DNA from: DAOUBP01 sp034432655
GTDB taxonomy: Bacteria > Chloroflexota > Anaerolineae > CG2-30-64-16
Direction: 5' to 3'
DNA length: 48,410 bases
NCBI GenBank assembly: GCA_034432655.1
Contig: DAOUBP010000116.1
Span: forward strand, 1-48,410
A program made the translations under genes and the position numbers. Positions within the stretch are counted from its first letter, which is position 1. Each line of letters opens with the position of its first letter. This document shows positions 45,661 through 48,410 of this stretch, piece by piece. The notes beneath the pieces were generated by a model, which was given only the letters and a program-made list of their open reading frames with translations, was not told the origin of the DNA and searched no databases.

Positions 45661-46965
45661 ATGAAAGTCACAGTCATCGGTGGTGGTTCCAGCTATACGC
45701 CCGAATTGATCAAAGGTTTTCTGGATCGGGTCGAGCGTTTCCCTTTGAACGAGCTTTGGCTGGCGGACATCGCCCAGGAACGGCTGGAGGTGGTGGGCGG
45801 CTTTGCGCAGCGCATGGTGGCCGCGGCCGGCCGGCCCTTCCGGGTGGTGTTGACCACCAACCAGCGCGAGGCGGTACATGGGGCCAGCTATGTGCTCACC
45901 CAGCTGCGGGTAGGTGGTATGGAGGCCCGGCGCAACGACGAATACCTGGGCAAGCGCCACGGCCTCATCGGCCAGGAGACCACCGGTGTCGGCGGCATGG
46001 CCAAGGCGCTGCGCACCATCCCGGTCATCCTGGGCATCGCGGCCGACATGGCCGAGCTGGCCCCCGGCGCGCCCTTAATCAACTTCACCAACCCGGCCGG
46101 ACTGATCACCGAGGCGCTGAGCCGCTACGCGCCGCAGATTTCGGCCGTGGGCGTGTGCAACGTCCCCATTACAACCAGGATGCGCATGGTGGAAGTGCTC
46201 GAACGGCACACAGGCCGCGCATTGGACCCCAACTGCGCGCACCTGGACACGTTGGGCCTCAACCATCTTTCCTGGCATCGCGGCTTCACCTACGAAGGGG
46301 ATGACTTTTGGCCCCAGATCTTCGCGGCTTACCTGAGCGAGCTGCGCGCGGATCCCCATCCGCTGTTCGACCCGCACACGGTCGAGGCCCTGGGGATGAT
46401 CCCCAACTACTACCTCTCGTACTACTACTACACGGCAGCCAAACTGGCCGAACAGGAACAATGGCCGCCCTCGCGCGCCGAGCAGGTGATGGCCATCGAG
46501 GCTGATTTGCTGCGGGAGTATGCCGATCCCCAGCGCACCACGCCGCCGGCCGACCTGATGAAGCGCGGGGGCGCATACTACTCGACGTTGGCGACGCAGC
46601 TCCTGGCCGCGCACTACAACGACCTGCATGAAAGCCACGTCGTCAATGTGCCACACCGCGGGGCAGTGGCCGGCTGGCCGGCCGACTGGGTGTTGGAGAT
46701 GCCGGTCCGGGTCTCACGGGCCGGGTTCGTGCCGTTGCCAGCCGCGCCGTTGCCACCGGTCTGCTTCGGGCTGCTGGCCGCGGTCAAGGCGTTCGAGCTG
46801 CTGACGGTGGAAGCCGCGGTGCACGGCGACCGGGTCGCCGCATACCAGGCGCTGCTGGTCCACCCTCTGGGCCCTTCGGCCGACAAGGTGCAGGCGGTTT
46901 TGGACGATCTGCTGGCGACGAACCGGCCATATCTGCGGCACGACATCTGGAAGGGTTTGCCATGA
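45661..46965 (+). CDS. 6-phospho-beta-glycosidase, glycoside hydrolase family 4
   Basis: This 434-aa NAD- and Mn-dependent GH4 enzyme cleaves 6-phosphorylated beta-glycosides. The NAD-binding VIGGGSSYTPELIKGFLDR is at residues 5-23, followed by TNPAG (inside INFTNPAGLITEAL), the metal-binding Cys in VCNVPI, and the His in GLNHLSWHRGF. YYTAAKLAEQEQW and LHESHVVNVPHRG are also typical. The overlap with the kinase gene (ATGA) suggests that the kinase supplies the phosphosugar, since no PTS genes are seen. No signal peptide: cytoplasmic. The ribosome site is weak. Confidence 0.92.
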   Translation: MKVTVIGGGSSYTPELIKGFLDRVERFPLNELWLADIAQERLEVVGGFAQRMVAAAGRPFRVVLTTNQREAVHGASYVLTQLRVGGMEARRNDEYLGKRHGLIGQETTGVGGMAKALRTIPVILGIAADMAELAPGAPLINFTNPAGLITEALSRYAPQISAVGVCNVPITTRMRMVEVLERHTGRALDPNCAHLDTLGLNHLSWHRGFTYEGDDFWPQIFAAYLSELRADPHPLFDPHTVEALGMIPNYYLSYYYYTAAKLAEQEQWPPSRAEQVMAIEADLLREYADPQRTTPPADLMKRGGAYYSTLATQLLAAHYNDLHESHVVNVPHRGAVAGWPADWVLEMPVRVSRAGFVPLPAAPLPPVCFGLLAAVKAFELLTVEAAVHGDRVAAYQALLVHPLGPSADKVQAVLDDLLATNRPYLRHDIWKGLP

Positions 46966-47951
46966 CGGGGGCATACTTCCTGGGGGTGGACATCGGCAGC
47001 ACCAAGAGCCACGCCCTGATCGCAGACGCAAACGGCTGCGCAGTTGGGTTCGGCCAGGGTGGGCCGGGCAACCACGAAGTGGTGGGCTACGATGGTCTGA
47101 AAGCGGTGCTGCAAGGGATCACGACTGCGGCGCTGGCTGCGGCCGGCATCCGGCGGGAGCAGATTGCCGGGGCTGGTTTTGGGGTTTCGGGTTACGACTG
47201 GCCTTCGGAGCGCGCGGATACCCTGGGCGCCATCGCCACCTTGGGTTTGCAGGCGCCGGTGGAAGCGGTAAACGACACTCTCATCGGGCTGCTGGCTGGG
47301 GCTGAGGCCGGCTGGGGCGTGGCCGTGGTGGCCGGCACCGGCTGTAACTGTTGGGGCTACGACCGGCACGGCCGGGTGGGGCGCATGACCGGCCACGGCG
47401 AACCGTTTGCCGAATATGCCGGCGCCGGTGAGCTGGTGGCCGCGGCCGTGAAGGCGGTTGCCAAAGCATGGTCGCGCCGCGGCCCGGCCACCGCGCTGAG
47501 CGACTTGTTGCTGCAGCATGTGGGCGCTGCAACGGTGGAGGCGTTTCTGGAAGGGTTGTGCCAGGGCACCCTCCACCTGGGCGCGGAGGCTGCGCTATTG
47601 GTGTTTCAGGCGGCCGAGGCGGGCGATGCCGTAGCCGCCGACCTGATCCGCTGGGCCGGCCGCGAGCTGGGCAACCTGGCCCTGGGCGTGATCCGCCAGC
47701 TCGACCTGACCAACGAGGCTTGCGAGGTCGTGATGGTGGGCAGCCTCTTTAACAGCGGTGAACGGCTGATCGGCCCCCTGCGCGAAACCATCCACGCAGA
47801 AGCCCCGGCGGCGCGCCTGGTACGCCTGACCGCGCCGCCGGTGGTGGGTGCCGTGCTGCTAGGGATGCAGCAGGTTGGGCTGCCTATTACGGCTTTGCGG
47901 CCGACCCTGGTGGCGTCTGCGCGGCTGCTGGTTGATACAGCGAATTCGTAA
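46962..47951 (+). CDS. BadF/BadG-type sugar kinase (N-acetylglucosamine kinase-like)
   Basis: This 329-aa ASKHA kinase of the BadF/BadG family has the phosphate-1 motif LGVDIGSTKSHALI, phosphate-2 VVAGTGCNCWGY with TGHGEPFAEYAG, and the adenosine motif VVMVGSLFNSG. Such proteins phosphorylate N-acetylglucosamine or related amino sugars. The coupling to GH4 suggests phosphorylation at C6 of a disaccharide or monosaccharide entering the GH4 pathway. ATPase of the benzoyl-CoA reductase type is an alternative for the family but has no partner here. No start problem: ATG overlaps the previous stop. Confidence 0.85.
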   Translation: MTGAYFLGVDIGSTKSHALIADANGCAVGFGQGGPGNHEVVGYDGLKAVLQGITTAALAAAGIRREQIAGAGFGVSGYDWPSERADTLGAIATLGLQAPVEAVNDTLIGLLAGAEAGWGVAVVAGTGCNCWGYDRHGRVGRMTGHGEPFAEYAGAGELVAAAVKAVAKAWSRRGPATALSDLLLQHVGAATVEAFLEGLCQGTLHLGAEAALLVFQAAEAGDAVAADLIRWAGRELGNLALGVIRQLDLTNEACEVVMVGSLFNSGERLIGPLRETIHAEAPAARLVRLTAPPVVGAVLLGMQQVGLPITALRPTLVASARLLVDTANS

Positions 47952-48067
47952 CGCGGGATCTGGAGACCCCTGGCTGGACCTGGGAAGCGGCCGCAGCCGC
48001 TGTTGTGGTGGCAGGTCCTGTGGGGCCTTCTCATAGGGAACGCAGATAGAACACGCACAATCGGAGC

Positions 48068-48087
48068 GCGGCATCCTCAGATGCCGC
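48068..48087. repeat. Small hairpin repeat
   Basis: GCGGCATC and GATGCCGC pair across a CTCA loop (8-bp perfect stem), 117 bp past the kinase stop. Its position right where Nudix similarity ends on the minus strand suggests it is part of an inserted REP-like element. Confidence 0.5.
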
Positions 48088-48095
48088 CTGTTCGC

Positions 48096-48152
48096 ATTGT
48101 TGTTTTGAACCACAATTCCACCAGCGCTGATTCTTTGCCCGATCATAATCAT
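48096..48152 (-). pseudogene. Truncated Nudix hydrolase start
   Basis: The minus strand starts ATG at 48152 (MIMIGQRISAGGIVVQNN), a typical N-terminus of Nudix hydrolases (ISAGGIVVQ then a variable charged stretch and the later GX5EX7REUXEEXGU box). After about 18 residues the similarity stops and the frame runs into a hairpin repeat and the antisense of the kinase 3-prime end. So only the first strand of the gene remains. GAGATG just upstream gives a plausible ribosome site. Confidence 0.5.
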
Positions 48153-48198
48153 CTCTTGTTTATCTCGGAGCCAACTTCAATTCATCTCCCTAAAGCCC

Positions 48199-48327
48199 GC
48201 CCAACGGCCTGCGCTTCACCTGCGCCGCCGAAGGCGGCGTCGGCTGCAATTCGCCCTGGCAGGCGGGGCCTGCCTTCCCACCGGATGAACGCGCCATTTG
48301 CACGTTCTTGGCAACGGCGGGTTAGCC
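48199..48327 (-). repeat. attC-like imperfect palindrome
   Basis: On the minus strand the segment runs from GGCTAAC (48321-48327) to GTTGGGC (48199-48205). The latter matches the integron core GTTRRRY exactly; the former differs at one base from RYYYAAC. The 129-bp element contains a GC-rich inner stem (CGCCGCCTTCGGCGGCG, 48221-48239) and starts 5 bp after the stop codon of the partial gene at 48332. Size and position fit an integron cassette site, but no integrase is seen, so the call is tentative. Confidence 0.4.
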
Positions 48328-48331
48328 CACA

Positions 48332-48410
48332 TCACAACTCATACAACAACACTTCATCACTTCCGTGTGGCGACTCTGCAAGAATCTCGCCGTCGCCATT
48401 CACGATCAAC
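48332..48410 (-). CDS. C-terminus of a possible carbon-nitrogen hydrolase (partial)
   Basis: The minus strand enters from the window edge as LIVNGDGEILAESPHGSDEVLLYEL and stops at TGA (48332-48334). A strand-turn 'IVNGDGEILAES' followed by an acidic stretch and a final 'VLLYEL' resembles the end of nitrilase-type carbon-nitrogen hydrolases (GE-LAE plus 'E--L-AEID'). Only 25 codons are visible, so identity is weak. An attC-like palindrome begins 5 bp beyond the stop. Confidence 0.4.
   Translation of the reverse strand, partial: LIVNGDGEILAESPHGSDEVLLYEL

Overview
The window looks like a high-GC chromosomal segment from a free-living aerobic or facultative bacterium, most probably a Chloroflexota (Anaerolineae/Caldilineae-like) genome. 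This is inferred from the combination of alternative complex III (ACIII) next to a caa3-type oxidase, a ResB-type cytochrome c biogenesis gene, a DUF2804 protein, sugar catabolism by a cytosolic kinase plus GH4 enzyme with no PTS genes in view, and a small secreted protein ending in a Chloroflexi-like 'FLPLILR' tail. There is no rRNA gene, phage, CRISPR array or plasmid backbone; the one tRNA is tRNA-Thr(CGU).

Layout. (1) 120-9812, minus strand: a surface-polysaccharide cluster with two DegT/DnrJ aminotransferases, a WbpB-like dehydrogenase, a WbpD-like acetyltransferase, two GT4 and one GT2 glycosyltransferases, a methyltransferase and a Wzx-type flippase. The WbpB/WbpE/WbpD trio suggests a 2,3-diacetamido uronic acid sugar. 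(2) 9838-19395, minus: uridine kinase, a ResB/CcsA-like pair (the CcsA-like partner is degenerate), tRNA-Thr, EF-P, a zinc-ribbon coiled-coil protein, galactokinase, a GH38 alpha-mannosidase and a frameshifted C39-like protease. (3) 19619-33046, minus: a respiratory supercluster ctaC-ctaD-ctaE-ctaF, a copper/assembly-like FixH-FeS-FixH group, then actA-actB1-actB2-actC-actD-actE and a diheme lipoprotein cytochrome. It has a strong promoter at its head, a second promoter before actA and an intrinsic terminator at its end. Electrons would pass from menaquinol through ACIII to the caa3 oxidase. (4) 33212-36495, minus: SURF1, patatin, HD-domain and SanA-like proteins. (5) 36655 to about 45.6 kb, plus: DUF2804, two secreted proteins, a MNT/HEPN pair, a membrane FeS protein with two small partners, a REP-associated tyrosine transposase (RAYT) and an OmpR-type two-component system. 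(6) 45661-47951, plus: a GH4 6-phospho-glycosidase and a BadF-type sugar kinase. (7) 47952-48410: a truncated Nudix start, an attC-like palindrome and the C-terminus of a possible carbon-nitrogen hydrolase, all on the minus strand.

The most unusual content is repetitive DNA. One family is a perfect palindrome built around CGAAATTAATTTCG whose outer arms change in a compensated way between copies. It forms a 30-bp-period array at 7411-7680, a 29-bp-period array at 43350-43462, and single copies around a RAYT gene, the likely mobiliser. A second, unrelated class consists of tracts of degenerate 7-bp or 8-bp units with strict phase. Several switch midway from a unit to its reverse complement, most lie on or beside stop codons, and two are tolerated in frame inside enzymes. 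Other hairpin repeats are scattered around and within genes, one as an in-frame insertion of about 125 bp in an FeS protein.
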